Shown: positions 34,560 to 49,464, numbered from the stretch's first letter. The stretch: DNA of 64,000 nt from Pontederia crassipes (GCA_030549335.1 CM060190.1:64990118-65054117), one strand, 5' to 3'. The notes: a model not told the origin generated them from the letters alone. A program made the numbers and translations.

Positions 34560-37500
34560 GTATATATATTATGATGCATATTAATTATATTATGATGTAT
34601 GTTAGCATACAACCATACATTGTGGTCACACCTTTAGGTCAACATCATTTTGATTTAACGTTGTAGATGACTTATGTTTTGCGCCATCAAATGCTAATAT
34701 AAAGGTTCAAAGTATGTGAGAATTCATATTTATATGGGGATAAGTGGCTAAGACAATAATTCTCTGTTTCACAACTGAATCCAATTAATTGTACCCCAAG
34801 CCTGACTTTAATTTTGACCCAGCGAAGTTTATATTGTAATATAAATATAATGGATATGTAACACCCACTCACCCACTCTCTTGATCTCTTGATCTGGTCT
34901 CTCCTGATGTTGTGAGAATCGGATCGGACATTGACCCGAATAAGTCTTCATTTCATGTTGAATCCAAATGTTAATCGGACTGGATAATAATAAAATATTA
35001 TAATTTTTAAAAATATATTCAATCCACTCATATAGTACATTAATCATATAAAATTAGTTAAACTTTAAAAATGAGTACATATTAACTCAATATCTAATAA
35101 ATTTATATTAATATTTAGTAATAATATAGATATTTCATATGAAAAATGAAGTCACAATTATTGGAAAACATTATGTATCATAAATTAAAATTTCATAAAA
35201 TGAGAATAAAAAGAAAAAAAAATATAAAATAGTTTAACATTCATAAATTAAATAAATAAGAAAAAAATAATGTAAAAAAGATTGTACAAATAAAAAAAGA
35301 CACATTAATAATATAAAAAAGTAAAGACAAAATTAGTTGTTATATAAGTAGAGTAAATGAAATATATGTAGGGATCAAGAAAGTGAAAACAAGACATCCC
35401 CTATAAAATTGACCTTAGAAGTAGTTCATGACACAAAATAAATTTTGATTTATAATTTTTTAACCTTAGCCGTTTCATTTTGATCAATTTTATTCTATTT
35501 TAATTAATTCTTACCCATTTTGATCAGTTTGAAATGGTCCAATTGACATCTCAATTTTAGAAATAATTTTGAATTGATTTAGAAGCTGGTGGAAGGTCCG
35601 ACCGACTGATTATCTAATTATGACAACACGGGTCTCTCCTTAATCGAAATAGCCTAAAGGAAAACTCCCTTCTCTCGCAGCTGTGAAGAACGAGGGATGG
35701 CTATCTTTGCATAATTCTTCAATTATCTTGTGATTCATTCCATCGAGCCTCTGAGTCCCGTCTCCATTTTTCTCATTTTTTTTCCAACAACTCATCATCG
35801 AAATCTGTGATATCACATCTCTTTCTTTCTGTTTGTCATTTGGTGTTTCATTCGTTCATTCTGTTTCTCATGTGCAATTCGTCTTTTTCCATGATTCCGT
35901 AGATCTCCCTTTATGTCTCATCATGCATCAGCGTTGATTGTTGTTTTGTTCTTGGGACGCAGGCTATCTTTGTCGATGAAAATTGAAAATTTTCATATTC
36001 TCACTCGGAGACATGTCATACATTCAACCTACCTACCAATTGAATCATCCATTTATATGAAATTCTTATATATATAATATATATATATGTTGACTCGTGT
36101 AGATAAGTGACTTTTCTGCATAGAGAATTTTGTTGTAAAACCAATTTTAGCATTGGACTTAATTTGGAAATCACACAGGAAAGAAAGACTAAAATGAAAA
36201 CTGAAAGAAGAAAAATACGCAAATTTTAATAATTAAATTTAAATACTAGTAATAATAATAATGAAAGGAATATGCATACAAGTAGAAAACAAATTAGAAG
36301 AATTGAAGTCCGTTAAAAATAATATAGACGAAAAGCTAAAATAGCAATTAGAAAGAAAATGATGAGAATATACAAATTATGAATAACTCATAATATTAAT
36401 TATTAAAATTACCAAAATAGTATAATAAACTAATGTGACATACAAATTATATAAAAAATATTTTAAGGCAACGTCAGGGAGAAAATATTTATACGCTTAT
36501 TAAGATAATGATATAAATTGCACATAATATATAAACATGATGAAAAATTGGAAATGATCGGATACTGGAATAAGACAAATATAGGCACATTAAAAAATAA
36601 AAGTTATATCAAAAGATGATATAACAAAGGTAGTAAATAAAAAAGTCGATGTTAAAATGGAAATATCAAAATACTACTATAAGAGGAAAAAAATATCCAT
36701 AAATTGATTATTATAGTTAATAAAAATTAATTTTTTTCTTTATCAATAAAATTTTATGTTCTATCTATTTATCTCCATCAACTCCTAACTATGACTAACT
36801 AAACAGCACAATTTACCTTTTAAATTTTACTTGTATCATTAGATTTCTAATGACAATTACTTATATTCCGAAATTTTAATTAATCGGACAAAATTATCCC
36901 TAGGAGGGAGAAATTTTCTCCGAGAAAGAGATGGCGTGAAGAAGACGGGGGGGGGGGGGGGGGGGGAGGGGGGAGAGAGAGAGAGGGGATAGGGGCCTAT
37001 GAAACAGTGGGAGTGGAAGATACAAGAGAAATACGTAAAAGAAAAAAAGGAAACATGGTTCCATCGTGATAACAGTATTGAAAGGCAAAGCGTAATTTAA
37101 TAATCGAAAAAAGACAAGGCGTAATTTATAGTCATGTTTAATGTCCATATAGATTTATTTTCCTTTTTTTTTTGCTGTCGTTTAGGCGATCTGATTGTTT
37201 TTTATAGGCAGAGATTAGATGTTAATATTTACGATACGCAATTAATGCACGTGTTTTGTCCTGGACCAACCTCGAAACGCTCGATTCCAACTCACACAAA
37301 TCAGCATAAATTATGGTTCTTATCCAATTTAGGAATCTACATAACATTTCACCTAGACGTGACTCAGAGAATGCATCAAATATAATCAAAATATAATTAT
37401 GGTTGATATGATCGGATAATAATATTGTGTCTCGATATCATTAAGGACTAATAATTTTAAATTCGATTTTTAACATCATTTTCATCAAAATTTATTCATA

Positions 37501-37733
37501 TCATTTTCATCTAATATCAAATTAATCGAATATTAATAACCTGGCACATATGTTTCTATTCATTTCTCTAACCTTTTTCTTTGAAGAAAATTCCTTTGAT
37601 TTTTTTATTGTTACTCTTAAATTCTTACTATTTATACAACAACAACAACAAAATTCTTACTATTTATAACAATTTTATTCTTTGCCTTGGATATAATTTC
37701 GGGATTTCAATGAAGAAGAAAATCGTTCAAGCT

Positions 37734-37779
<46 letters not shown>

Positions 37780-39100
37780 TTATTACCTTTTAAAAAAAGT
37801 TAAATAACATTTAACATAATTTCTTAAGCAACGACGAAATATAAAATGAGGCAACATATAAAATAGAACATTGTATTGTGTTATCATAAACAGATAAACT
37901 AATACAATTATAAAGACTAAATGACTGATCAAGTTTTTGTTTTCTTAAATATCACACACAATTTTTCAGTTTTCAGTTTGCACTCAATTTTGCATCACGA
38001 AAAAAAGGGGAAAAATAAAAAATTTTCCCACGCCAAAAAAATGGAACCATCGATCCAAAGTGTTGCCGCACAAAGACATTTCAATCCAAAATCTTTATTT
38101 AAAAAAATTAATTCAAGTATTTGATAATGAAATGATCAAGACGAGCAAATCCCACCATGCGGCGGGCTCCGGACACGTTTCACCTCCGCTTCGGTCGTGA
38201 TGAAGCGGTCATTTGAGCCGCAAGCCGAGGCATACGGCACATTCCCTTATACGGTTCCGACGCGCGACATGCATCCAACGGCAACGAGAGGTCTCGAAGT
38301 CGCGACACGAACAAACCCCACACAACAAAGGCCACGCGTCGTCCATCAAGCCGTCCTATTTTCCTAAGGATCAACGTTCGCGGTACCTTGTGCCCCCACC
38401 TCCTAACTTGTCTCTCTTCCCCTCCCCTTCCTCTTCACACGCAACCATCCGTCCTTTTCGGCCAAAGCAAATGCCATTTATGCCCCTCGAAGAGCATTTA
38501 TTTCCTGATATATACCACCCCAAATTATTCTAATTAATTGATTAAAAATATAGCATGTTTTTTACTTTTTTTTTAAATTGCACACGTCACCTTTGTGTCG
38601 CTGTCCAAGAGTCATCGTCGGACGTATTTTTTTGGGAGCGCTCAATTGCCCCTTGTTCCTATCGTAATCACTAGATTGCCCTCTCCAAACCGTTTCCATT
38701 CGTCTAGCGTGCAAAGGGCTCACTTTGAAGAAAACAGCCCATCTCCTTCTTACCGGATACAATTACATAAAACTCCCCGACTTCATCTTGATTTTTTTTT
38801 CCAGAATGAAATACGAAAAGCTTCATATTAATATTTTAAGAATATAAACAATTTATAATTATCTACTCTAGAAAATATTTTGGAATCTTGAGATGGGACT
38901 CTGTTACTTCTGTCTTCACGTCATTTTCTAGTGTGTTTAACATACTTTTTTTATTCTGCGTAGAATTTATTTTGTGTAACAAGAAAATTTCTTTCCTAAA
39001 AAAACTGAGTGCTATTTCGTAGCAAAATATATTAATTTCCCATAATATATCATAAAGGATAATTTCGTCATTTAGCAGCAGAGTAATGGCAAGGTCGTTA
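34560..39100. other. AT-rich intergenic sequence
   Basis: No gene was recognised. Notable items are a run of 20 G at 36947-36966 followed by GA repeats, (TA)n at 37739-37776, and a segment at 35650-35980 that resembles a leader exon with an acceptor (GGACGCAG) but leads to no open frame. Confidence 0.5.
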
Positions 39101-39135
39101 ATTTTTTTATTGACAGGGGCGTTCTTCAATGAAAT

Positions 39136-39150
39136 CCGTTATATATATCC
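39136..39150 (+). promoter_or_regulatory. TATA box of the small GC-rich gene
   Basis: TTATATATATCCCTCC lies at the AT-rich to pyrimidine-rich boundary. It is followed by a CT-rich leader of about 390 bases that contains a 13-codon upstream ORF starting at 39412. Confidence 0.5.
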
Positions 39151-39558
39151 CTCCCTCTTCCGTCACGCCCTTTCTGCACCGCTGCTTCTCTCCTCCGTTT
39201 GATTTTATTTCCCCTCTTTCTGTCCTCTCCACCTCCACTTCTCCCACCCAATCGCTTGCCTCTCTGTCTCCTCCTTCGCCGTCGCCGGCATCCGTCCATT
39301 TGTCCGGCGTCACGGCGGAAATCCGCCGGATCTCGGTCACCTGCTGCGACGACCTCTTTATACCACTCTCCGTTTTTTTCCCAATTTTTTAATCCTTTCC
39401 CTTACCGTTTTATGGTTTCGTCCCTTGCCTTCTTTCTTATTACAATTTGATCCCTCGCCTTCCTTAATATTTTAATTTGTGTTCCATTATTTTTCCACTT
39501 GCGGCGTCCTCTGGGTCGACTTCACTGCTGACGTGGCGAGAGACTGGACCGAAGCCCG

Positions 39559-39963
39559 ATGTCGACTCACGTGCACCCGGCTTGGCCACTTGGCTCGTGC
39601 AGGAAGCGGAAGGACCGACCCGAACCGTCGGACGCTCGACCACCGGCCCACGGCGTCCATCCCCCCCCGGTTCAGACTGCTAGAGGCGGTCGGCTCCTGG
39701 CGGGGTACTTGGCGCACGAGTACCTCACGAGGGGCACGCTCCTCGGGAGGCCGGTCGAGCCTCCGAGCCGAGCCGAATCCGAAGCTGGGAAGGAGCGGGA
39801 CCTGAACAAAGCCCCCGAGCCGGCCGAGCGGAAGACGGAGCCGGTCAAGGCCGCTGTCGGGGTGCATTATGCGGATGTGTCGCGGATGCTTATGCGGGCG
39901 GAGGGGCCGCACGTGCCGGGCGTGGTCAATCCCACCCAACTCGCGCGTTGGCTTGAGATGTGA
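39559..39963 (+). CDS. Small plant-specific protein, possibly EDA6-like
   Basis: Single exon, 134 residues, much richer in GC than its flanks, with ATG at 39559 and TGA at 39961. The body contains RLLAGYLAHEYLTRGTLLGR at about 45-65. The C-terminus is VHYADVSRMLMRAEG then PHVPGVVNPTQLARWLEM. From memory this arrangement resembles a small plant family sometimes called embryo sac development arrest 6. I am fairly sure it is a conserved plant protein and less sure of the name. A basic RKRKDR near the start may be a nuclear signal. No enzymatic motif is seen and the molecular role is unknown. Confidence 0.75.
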   Translation: MSTHVHPAWPLGSCRKRKDRPEPSDARPPAHGVHPPPVQTARGGRLLAGYLAHEYLTRGTLLGRPVEPPSRAESEAGKERDLNKAPEPAERKTEPVKAAVGVHYADVSRMLMRAEGPHVPGVVNPTQLARWLEM

Positions 39964-42574
39964 CGTCGGGTTTGGGTTCGAACCTCCCGCATTCGGGAAC
40001 CGCAGACAGCTGCATGGGGTTGCTAGTGGACGTGTGGCAAAGGCGGCTTGAGTTTTAAGGGGACATGTGGCGAATGCTCATTGGAAGGCCTGGTGCGCGG
40101 ATGCTGTTTGCTGTCGCTACCGCCGTCGTATCACGCATGGGCCGCTCGATGGTGGTGAGTGAGAGTGCCCCATAAAAATGTGGGGGAAAAAACTTTGTTC
40201 TGAATCACTTGATAGATTTGTTCCATTAGATTTATGGCATTTTTTTTTAAATTGCTTAATTTTGATGCATGTGCGCGGTTTTGCGATGCTAGTTATTTTC
40301 AATATGGTCATCAATTTTATTTCTTAATATCATGATCATGATTTTACAAATTAAAGATGGATGATCATATTAAAATATCCTTAACTTAGATTCCTGAAAT
40401 TTATTCTAAAAGCTTAAAGAGAAACTACCTGAACATTTTAATACAAAGTTTCTTTAAATAATAACTTTTCAATTGTATTGCTTCATATTATTTCAAATGT
40501 AAATCAACTAATCAAATCTCCACAATACATCTAGTTTAAATTAATTATTATTTAAATACATAAGTAATGAAAGAAGTAAGAATAAAATTAGTTTGGCAAT
40601 ATAGATAGCATGCACATTGCACACTTGACGTTTTGGGATATTAAGTCAAGCACCCAATAATCAGAATTACTAATATTCCCATAATTCAAATTAAAGATAA
40701 AGAATGAAATAACATTTATGTTTGAGCCACTTTTAACAAATCAAAGCCGCCTTTTTTTGCTTCACTATTTTTGTATATATAGTACAATGAATGATGGTTA
40801 AAGTTATAGTTATCTTGCATTGTAGATCTAGTGTGACATGTATGATTGTCGTGGCTGATTGAACAAAAGCTTAGATTCCGAGATGATAAGGCTCCAACTT
40901 TCCATTTATATCCTGAATTTTTTTTTCCTAGAAAAAGAATTGAAATGAATGATCTCTAGCCCTTTTTTGCCCATGTATGCGTATACTTTTATATAACTAC
41001 TTAATTTCTTTAAAACAAAGTAAAAAGTTTCAAACACCATTTACAAAAGAATATATACCAAGTAATTCATATCTCATTAGAAATGATGGTTAACAAGTAT
41101 TCTCGTTCTGAAATGTCATATCACTGAAGACATGATTGATTAAAAAAAGATTAAACAATTATAACAAGGAAAATGATGTTTAATATCAAAGTACGTGAGG
41201 ATTATTTCTGCTTTTTCATTGACCTTTTTCGTTTTAAATTTCTTATTATAAGTTAGCTACCCATTGACATTAATATTTAAATAAATTTTAAAAATACATT
41301 GTACAAACAATAACACATTATTATATAAAAAAATGAAAATTTCTTTTATACATGATTGCAAGATAAAAAGTTGAATGAAAAAAATGACATATATTGTATG
41401 CAGTGCACGTGTCTTTTACAAGGATGAAAATTCATGTGCATATAGGTGTGCTACATTTATTTCTTTCATTCTTTTTTTTTTTCTCTAGCTCCCTTTCACC
41501 CTAAATATAAAAAACATGTCGTTATGAACTTATGATCATCGACTCAACTATCACGAGCATTCAATTCCTCTTTTTTTTTGTCAATTAATTATTCAAAATA
41601 ACATTGATACACAATATAGTTGGTAACTGCTTATCTGTTTAAAGTTTAAACTTTCTCCAAAATGTGGTTGACTTACTAAAATAAAGGTATTCCTTCCTCA
41701 CGAAAAAGTTGTGGATTTAAGTTCCATTTGACTTACCTGATAAATTAAAATACTATAAATATTTTGTTAGTTGAAACTTATTTTTGTTTTTAAAAATAAG
41801 TAATTATATGTTTAAATAAAACTATTTATATTAATAACAACTGGTCAATTATAGTACAACTAATTGACTTATTTTTTTAAAAAAATAAGCACCACTCCTC
41901 TTATTTTTTTACTTATAAGTAAATTTGATATCTTTATATCAATCGTATTTTTAAGTTATTTGAAATTTTTTTAAACTAATTTATAAATGACTTATAAATT
42001 TAGTCAAACAATCACTTAATATTAGCGAGATGTTAATTTTTTTTGTTTTATCCATCAACTAACCTAATTGACCATCTGACACAAAATGAAGGGCACATCC
42101 CTTGATAGATTGACCCAAACGAAACTTAATAGCACTCTCAATCTCTTTGAGGCATAATTTTATAATTTATGAGGGCACTAAAATGCAACAGTATAGCTCA
42201 AAGTAATGAGATCAGAATAAAATTCAAAACAAATTAGGTACTACATAATCCCATGCTTGATTTATAAATTAATAGTAATCTAATTCAAATATTGAATTAG
42301 TTAGATACGAATAACTTCATAAATCTGTATCTTATCCAAATTAACGTTGTACCTTTATAATTTATAAAATACTTTTTTAAAAAAATGAACTCGTTTAATA
42401 TTTTTTTATTATTTCCACTTTCGCGAATAATCATTTATATCTTCCTTGAATTATCAAAAGTTTCCTATTTTAAACCGACAGAAATGTTTCCTGAAAAAAA
42501 AATCGCGTTTGATTTGCGTATCAGAGACATTTCTTGGCACGTTTTTCCTTCATTCTCCCCAATCCTTCTCACTA
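39964..42574. other. AT-rich spacer between the small gene and PRT1
   Basis: The first 200 bases look like the 3'-UTR of the small gene. The rest is AT-rich with several hairpin-like stretches (for example ACTTATTTTT with its inverse at 41777-41802) that suggest MITE remnants. No gene was seen. Confidence 0.45.
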
Positions 42575-45500
42575 ATGGCCGAGGACGCCGCCTCCGACCC
42601 CACCGAGGCCGCCGCCGGTTCTTTGGCGCCTCCGGCGGGAGGGGACGCTGTTCACCAGGACTACGACCCCGACTCCCCTTTCCAGTGCTGCGTCTGCCTG
42701 TAAGCTAACCCTTTTTCTACACCGTGGCCCGGTTTTGCAGCGCTGGGTGGCTTTGGTTCTTCGATCCCTAGTTTTGCAATGTCATCGCTCGAATGATGTA
42801 TTTTTGCGTTGATTAGACACGGATATGATAGTATAAAGGGGATCGTTTGTGTGAAATTTCAGCCAGGGCTTTGGCTTGCCATTCTTCCTTGATTTGAGTC
42901 CTTCACTGTGTTGAAGGCTTTATGTTTAAACACGCAATTCTGGAGGATCCACCCACAGGAATTGAATAAAAGGTTCAGAAATTTTCATCTAAAAGATATT
43001 ATTACTCTGAAAACAAAAGAATATAGATTTGTCAGGAATAATTCTTGCCAAAATTGTAAAATGGCATAATTCTGTAATGCCCATCCACAGAAATTGGTAA
43101 GAAGTGGCGTCTTTTTCATGCAAAACATGAAATTACTACAAAATCTATGATTATAGATAAACAAATTATGCGCTGCATATGTGCAAACATATCTACGCCC
43201 TCAAACTTGTGTTAGATGTGATTAAGTAGAAATATTATATCGGGTCTAATGACTCAAAAGATCTGAAGGTCATATGCATTTTATCTTCATAAATACGTAA
43301 TCAGGAGAATTTACTGAAGCAGCATAATGAGAAATCTATCTTCTTTTCTCTTTGTACAAGCTCAATGTAATTGCTGATCAGCACATATCATAATTGTGGG
43401 ATATTTAAAATTGTGTAGTAGGAATGACACATATTTATTGAGAAAAAAGTGCCTTACATATGTTTCTTTTTCTGTAACTGGATTCCATAGTCCTTATTTT
43501 TATCATATTTATTTTCCGGAGTAAAAATAATCATGGTTATTGTCTTTTTTTTTTATCTAGACATATTATTCTTCTCATCATTGATTGTATTAGGTTATCC
43601 TTACCACAACGAAGCAGGGGATTTAAGTAACACATTGTTACTTGCTTTTGTGATGGATGTGTGGTCATACAAGATTAGATAAGATTAGGAATGACCATAT
43701 ACGTGAACGAGTCGGAGTGGCTCCTATTAGTGAGAAAATGGTAGAGAATCGTTTGAGATGGTTTGGTCATATTCAGAGAAGACCATTAGATGCGTCAGTA
43801 AGAAGAGTAGATCAAATAATCTGGAGTCCGATTAAAAGAGGGAGAGGGAGGCCAAGGCGGACACTTGGCGAACTAATAGAGCAAGATCTATTGGTGAATA
43901 ATATACCGAAAGGTTTGGTTACTAATAGAGCGGAATGACGTCGTATGATCCATGTAACCGACCCCACCTAGTGGGATAAGGCTTTGTTGTTGTTATTGTT
44001 ATATTGTTACTTGCTTTTGTGATAAAATGGTGATATTTCACCATTTCATTACTGACTCTTTTTTTTTACATCAATTAGTTTTTTTTTCTTTTGGTTTTAA
44101 TATTTTGGAACTGACCATAATATTTGATGCAGGGACCTTCTCTACAAGCCCATTGTTCTGTGTAAGAATGTGCCTAAAACATCATACTTTAGTTATGTCC
44201 TTTGTTAAAAAAGGTTCTATTAAGTTCCCATTATATTGATCATCGTTCATCATTGCAGCTTGTGGCCATATATCTTGTTTTTGGTGTGTGCACAGAGCCA
44301 TGCACGTTTTACGAGCATCACAATGCCCTATATGTAGACAACCTTATCGTCATTTTCCTAGTATCTGTGTATTGCTTCATTATTTGCTCTTAAAACTTGA
44401 GCCTGTGGCCTACAATAGAAGGGAAAAAGAAGTGCTGGGTAAGTACCTCATATTACTGCACCTACATGTTTACTCTATAGCTCAGAAACCTTTTGTGGAA
44501 ATTATATATTGCATGATGTCGTTGCATATTTAACGCTGCCTTTGCTTTTTCTGCTTGTGTGAGTGCATGTTAAACTGTTGGAGACAACAAGAAAGGCACT
44601 ATGTTTGTTCATTGCTACAGCAATTTGTCTAACTAACTCAATGCTGGTACTAGATGCTGCAGAACAAAATGAATAATTATCGCGGAAATCTGAACTTGTG
44701 TCTTATGTTTCTCATCATAATTGTAGGATAACTTGAAGAATGCTCTCATTAGACACGAATGAAGTTTGAATGTTCCAATAAACAACGTTGTGGCGATATG
44801 TGTTATCAAAGAAGATAGATTGACATAATTTCTTAAGAATTCGCCCAGCCTAAATATAAATATGGGCACATGTAATACCACCAAACACAACCACAATGTG
44901 CCCCTTAAATCCATCCTATCTATTTATGATGTCATTACATCTTACCTTCCTGACAAGACATAAATATGAGCACATCTAATACCACCGAACTCAACCACAA
45001 TGTGACCCTTAAATCCCTCCCATCTATTTATGATGTCATTACTTCTTACGTTCCTGAGAAAATGTTGAAGTAACTTATATGGAGGGAAAGTCTTAGATGC
45101 CATCACCAGAGTAGTTAGTTAAAAGAAAGGTTTGCATAAGCCAGAATGTATTTTCATATGTGATGTCCCTTATATAATTAAACATGGTTTATTGGAATGA
45201 CTTTTCAACATTAATAATGAGCTGTGATATCTTGGTTGTAACATCACAGATACATTTACTAACCACAATTTTTGGGCCCACGGGATTTTTTGTGACCTTT
45301 TTTGTGTGAAAAGAATCATTATATCAATGCAATAGTCATCCATATGCACTGAAACTATAAGTATAAACTTTGTAAATGTGAGGAGTTGTGTAACTGGAAA
45401 AATATGAAGATAAATGTGTGAGTTAGAATGCCAAAAAAAGAAAAAAAAAACAAAACTGACAATCCTAATCTGACACCTTAATAAAAAGATGCAGGGGCAC

Positions 45501-47256
45501 AGTGTTATCCAAATGCCATCTTTGACCCTAAAGAAAAGTGCAGATATTTAGCTTTGTGGCTTCAAAGAACTGCAATATTAGCTCCCACACCTTAACAAGA
45601 TGGGATGTGTTGTTTCAAAAAAAAAAAAAAAGAAAAGAAAAGAAATAAGATAGGATGTGTGGGTACAATGTTATCCACATTTAATCTTTCACCCTAAAAA
45701 TAGTGTAGCTATTTAGCTTTACGGTTTAGCTAATTAGATTTATAATGAGCTACGAACTATGTTGTGACATGGCAAAAGCAAGAACATTGAGATCCATGAA
45801 GGATGACTGACATTTTGGTATGAGCTACTAGACATCATAACTCCAATATTGATATGCAGATTGGGATACGTGTAATCCAGCTATGTAAATGTTCGTCACT
45901 ATATTGTGATTGTGTGCAAATCTATTTTTTGTCACTTACCCTTCCCAAAATCATTGTTTATCGTCATCATATTTGAGATGTATTCCTGCAACTTTCGTGA
46001 AAGTAGCAGTCCTAGGTCTTGCAACTTCAGAGGATGGATTTTCCTTGCACTCTATATGTTGATTAAGCCTCACCTTCAAGAGATAAAAATGCCACTTACA
46101 TTTTATTTGTTATGCTATTTCCAGAGGAGGAAAAACAGCTAAACACATATTCACCTCAGCTTCTAGAAGAAAAAGTAATAGAAGTTAATTCTGGTAAAAC
46201 TCGGATTCTCAACTTATCACTTTTGTTACATGTCTTCTGGTAATACTCAGAAACTGAGGTTCCATGTTTGGATTATTAAGCAAACCCTAATGAGTTGATT
46301 TGGATCATTTAAATGCAGTAGAAAAAGGACTCGGGTGTGGAACATCATATCAAGTTCCAATCCAAGATTTTTTATGTACTTTATGTAAAGAGATTCTGTT
46401 CAAACCTTCTGTTCTTAATTGTGGACATGGTGAGATTTTAAATTACACACGTCAAATTCCATGTTGAAAAGCTGAAAGCAGGTTATGTTAACATCCAAGT
46501 TTCTGGTACAGTCTATTGTGCAACCTGCCTCTCTGCTTCTGTGGAGCCCCTTAAATGTCACGCATGTCAAAGCATGCATCCTGGGGATGTTCCAGATGTT
46601 TGTTTGGATTTGGACCGCTTTGTGCAAAATCAGTTTCCAAAGGAGTATGAATCGAGGAGAAAACATTTGCTAATGGACAAGACAAAAAATCAATGTGGGG
46701 CTACCACATTTGGTATTACATCATCGTCTAGTAAGTACTTGTATTTAATGTTCTTTAACTACAATGTACTTGTGTAACTTTTCTAATTGCATGAAGGCAT
46801 AAGATGATTCTCTTAATCATATTAGTTCTACTACAATGATTGTATCACCCTGTTAGTGGTTCAGCATTAGCTAGCAATATTATGCCCTCACAGTGACTTT
46901 GTTAATTTACTGTTAGAAATAACTACACTTCTAAGGTTCGCTGAATAAATATCTTTAGTTCTTATGTCAGTTTCTGAAGTTATCTGTCATAAATTTCTTT
47001 ATTGATTCAAGGCTATCAAAAAATATTTGTGAATTATGTATTATCTATGTGATGAAAGTTATTATTATATATTGTAAAGTTGTCATGTGAGGTATTCAAG
47101 CTGTTTGTTATGTGGAATTTATTTTTCTGTAAATATCACATTTATAGAAAGATACCTATGTTTTGGGAAATAAGTTGTCGGAGACATTGAGAGGCCGGAG
47201 ATAAGCACTATTTGAACCATAGATTTTGCTAACATATAGTTTGGAGTTCCTCACTA

Positions 47257-47298
<42 letters not shown>

Positions 47299-49034
47299 TA
47301 GTTGGTATTGTGCCTTTAGATTCGGTATATTTGTAGTTAATAATTCTGGTTCAAACTTCAGTTTCATGTCCTCTTAACAGTTCAGATCTATAAATGATAT
47401 TGCTTTCAATGATTAAATTGACCTGCCAATCTCGCTTTAAATGATTGTAAACATACCATGGAACCAGGAGAGTACCTCTTCAATCACTATTACTTCTATG
47501 TAGATATCCCACTTCTGTTTTCTCAATATTCTAATTTCTAAAATTCAACCCTTTTTTCTTTGAGAATTGGTTAAACTTCTTACATGCGAGGATTAAAGTG
47601 GATATTGATATAATCTCTTTTGCTGATGATGAAACTTTTTTTACTACAACCTTCCTGTTGATGTTTTCATTTTGCTCACACTAATCAAGATAGTTTTATC
47701 ACATTTAAAAATTGTGCCAAACTTGATGCAGGACAACCTTTAAATTCATTATAAGCGCAGGCGAAAGACTTAGTTTATTTCGATTTCTTTTTTTCGATTT
47801 ATCTTTATTAGTTTTTCCTTTTCTTAGTTTATTAAGAAACCTTTTCCTTTTATTAGTGCTTTCCTTGTCATAGTCTGCTTGGGAAATCCATATGTTTGTA
47901 TCCCTATAAATGGCCTTGGATGATTCTTGTAATAGAGGATCTTTCAAACTATATGAATTTAATCTGACTTTTCAGAAAATAAATGTAATTTTATTGCATC
48001 AAAACTTTTCCTCTCATTTTTGCCTCATTGTTTTGTTTATTAGTTGATCCCTCCATGTTTTCTTCTCATTACAATCTGTCAATTTTTTTGCTTTTGCATT
48101 GGTTTGGGGGAGGGGGACGTATTATGTTAGTATTTTTGGAGGTTGTATGTTTAATTTTGTCTTTCTTCTCCAGTCAACTTTTAATATAATATTTATAGGT
48201 GCCTTGCAAACTGATGATTGAATTGTGAACAGAACGCCTACTTAAAGGAGACCTCTTATGGACAGATGAGCCAATTTCAAACCTTCATATGGGAGTTGGA
48301 TGTGATTCATGTGGGGTATGTAAATGACAGCGCTCCTCTTCTACATATTCTTGTTTTAAATTTTTTGTAAAAGTTGAAAATAAAATCCTTGCATAATTGT
48401 GCACTATTAAGAATGGTTGTTAGGAGTCTTGGTTCTTTCTAAGCAAGGTTGTTAGGATCTGATTTGGCTAGTAAGATTTTGTTAGGATCTTATGATATTC
48501 CAGAAAGAAAATGATTTTTAACTTATCTAGATGTTCTTAAAGTAGGATCTGTATTAGATCTTAGATCAGAATCTTAGGAATGAATCCTACCAATATTATG
48601 ATAATGGTACAACATTGTAAAAATTAAAGATAAATATAAAAGATCTCGACTAATTTTGTTTGGCTATTTCATCTTTATTCTCGTTCATATCAACTCTAAC
48701 ATCATCCAGTAATTCAATGTTACCTTGCAAGTTGATGATTATGATATCCTTCATTAAAATTGAATTCCGTTTTTGTACATAAATAAATATAATATTTTAT
48801 TTTAATCTAATATTGTACTTCTTTATGATCTAATATTCTATAATTATTATTTTTAATAGTTATATAAAAAAATGAACTCCGCCTATGTTTTATAGCCGGT
48901 CCCAAGCCCGGATAAAGAAGGAGGGTTGTGTTAGGCCCCGACAGCCAGCGTAAAACCCTGTCGAATCTCATGAACATGAATCAACGAAGCGTCGTATGAT
49001 CCATGTAGCCGACCCCACCTACTGGGATAAGGCT

Positions 49035-49069
<35 letters not shown>

Positions 49070-49425
49070 ATAAAAAAATGATATAAACCCAGCACCTCTC
49101 AGAACTTATTGTAGAAAGAACATGGCAATATTACAGCATGAAAAGTAGTGGGGGACCCATGAAGTAATTGACATAGAAGACGTCCAAGAAGCCCACTTAC
49201 AGATATTAGTCAATGAGCACCTTATATTTATAACTAGTTAATGCTTTGTTTAGGTAACTGATGTTTTTATCTTATTTCTGGAGTTTAGCTCTCTCCATAC
49301 AGGCTCTGGGTATTGTAAGGCAGTGTTATAATCCTTGCACTCTCCTTTACAATACATTTCTTTCATTTCCTTATATTCTATCCACTTTGAGCTAGTGTTT
49401 TAACAAAAAATCATATTGTGCTTTC

Positions 49426-49464
<39 letters not shown>

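Noticed and set aside
38213..38533. A 106-residue plus-strand open frame
   Set aside because: Basic, Pro/Ser-rich composition without a recognisable motif, promoter or partner exon.
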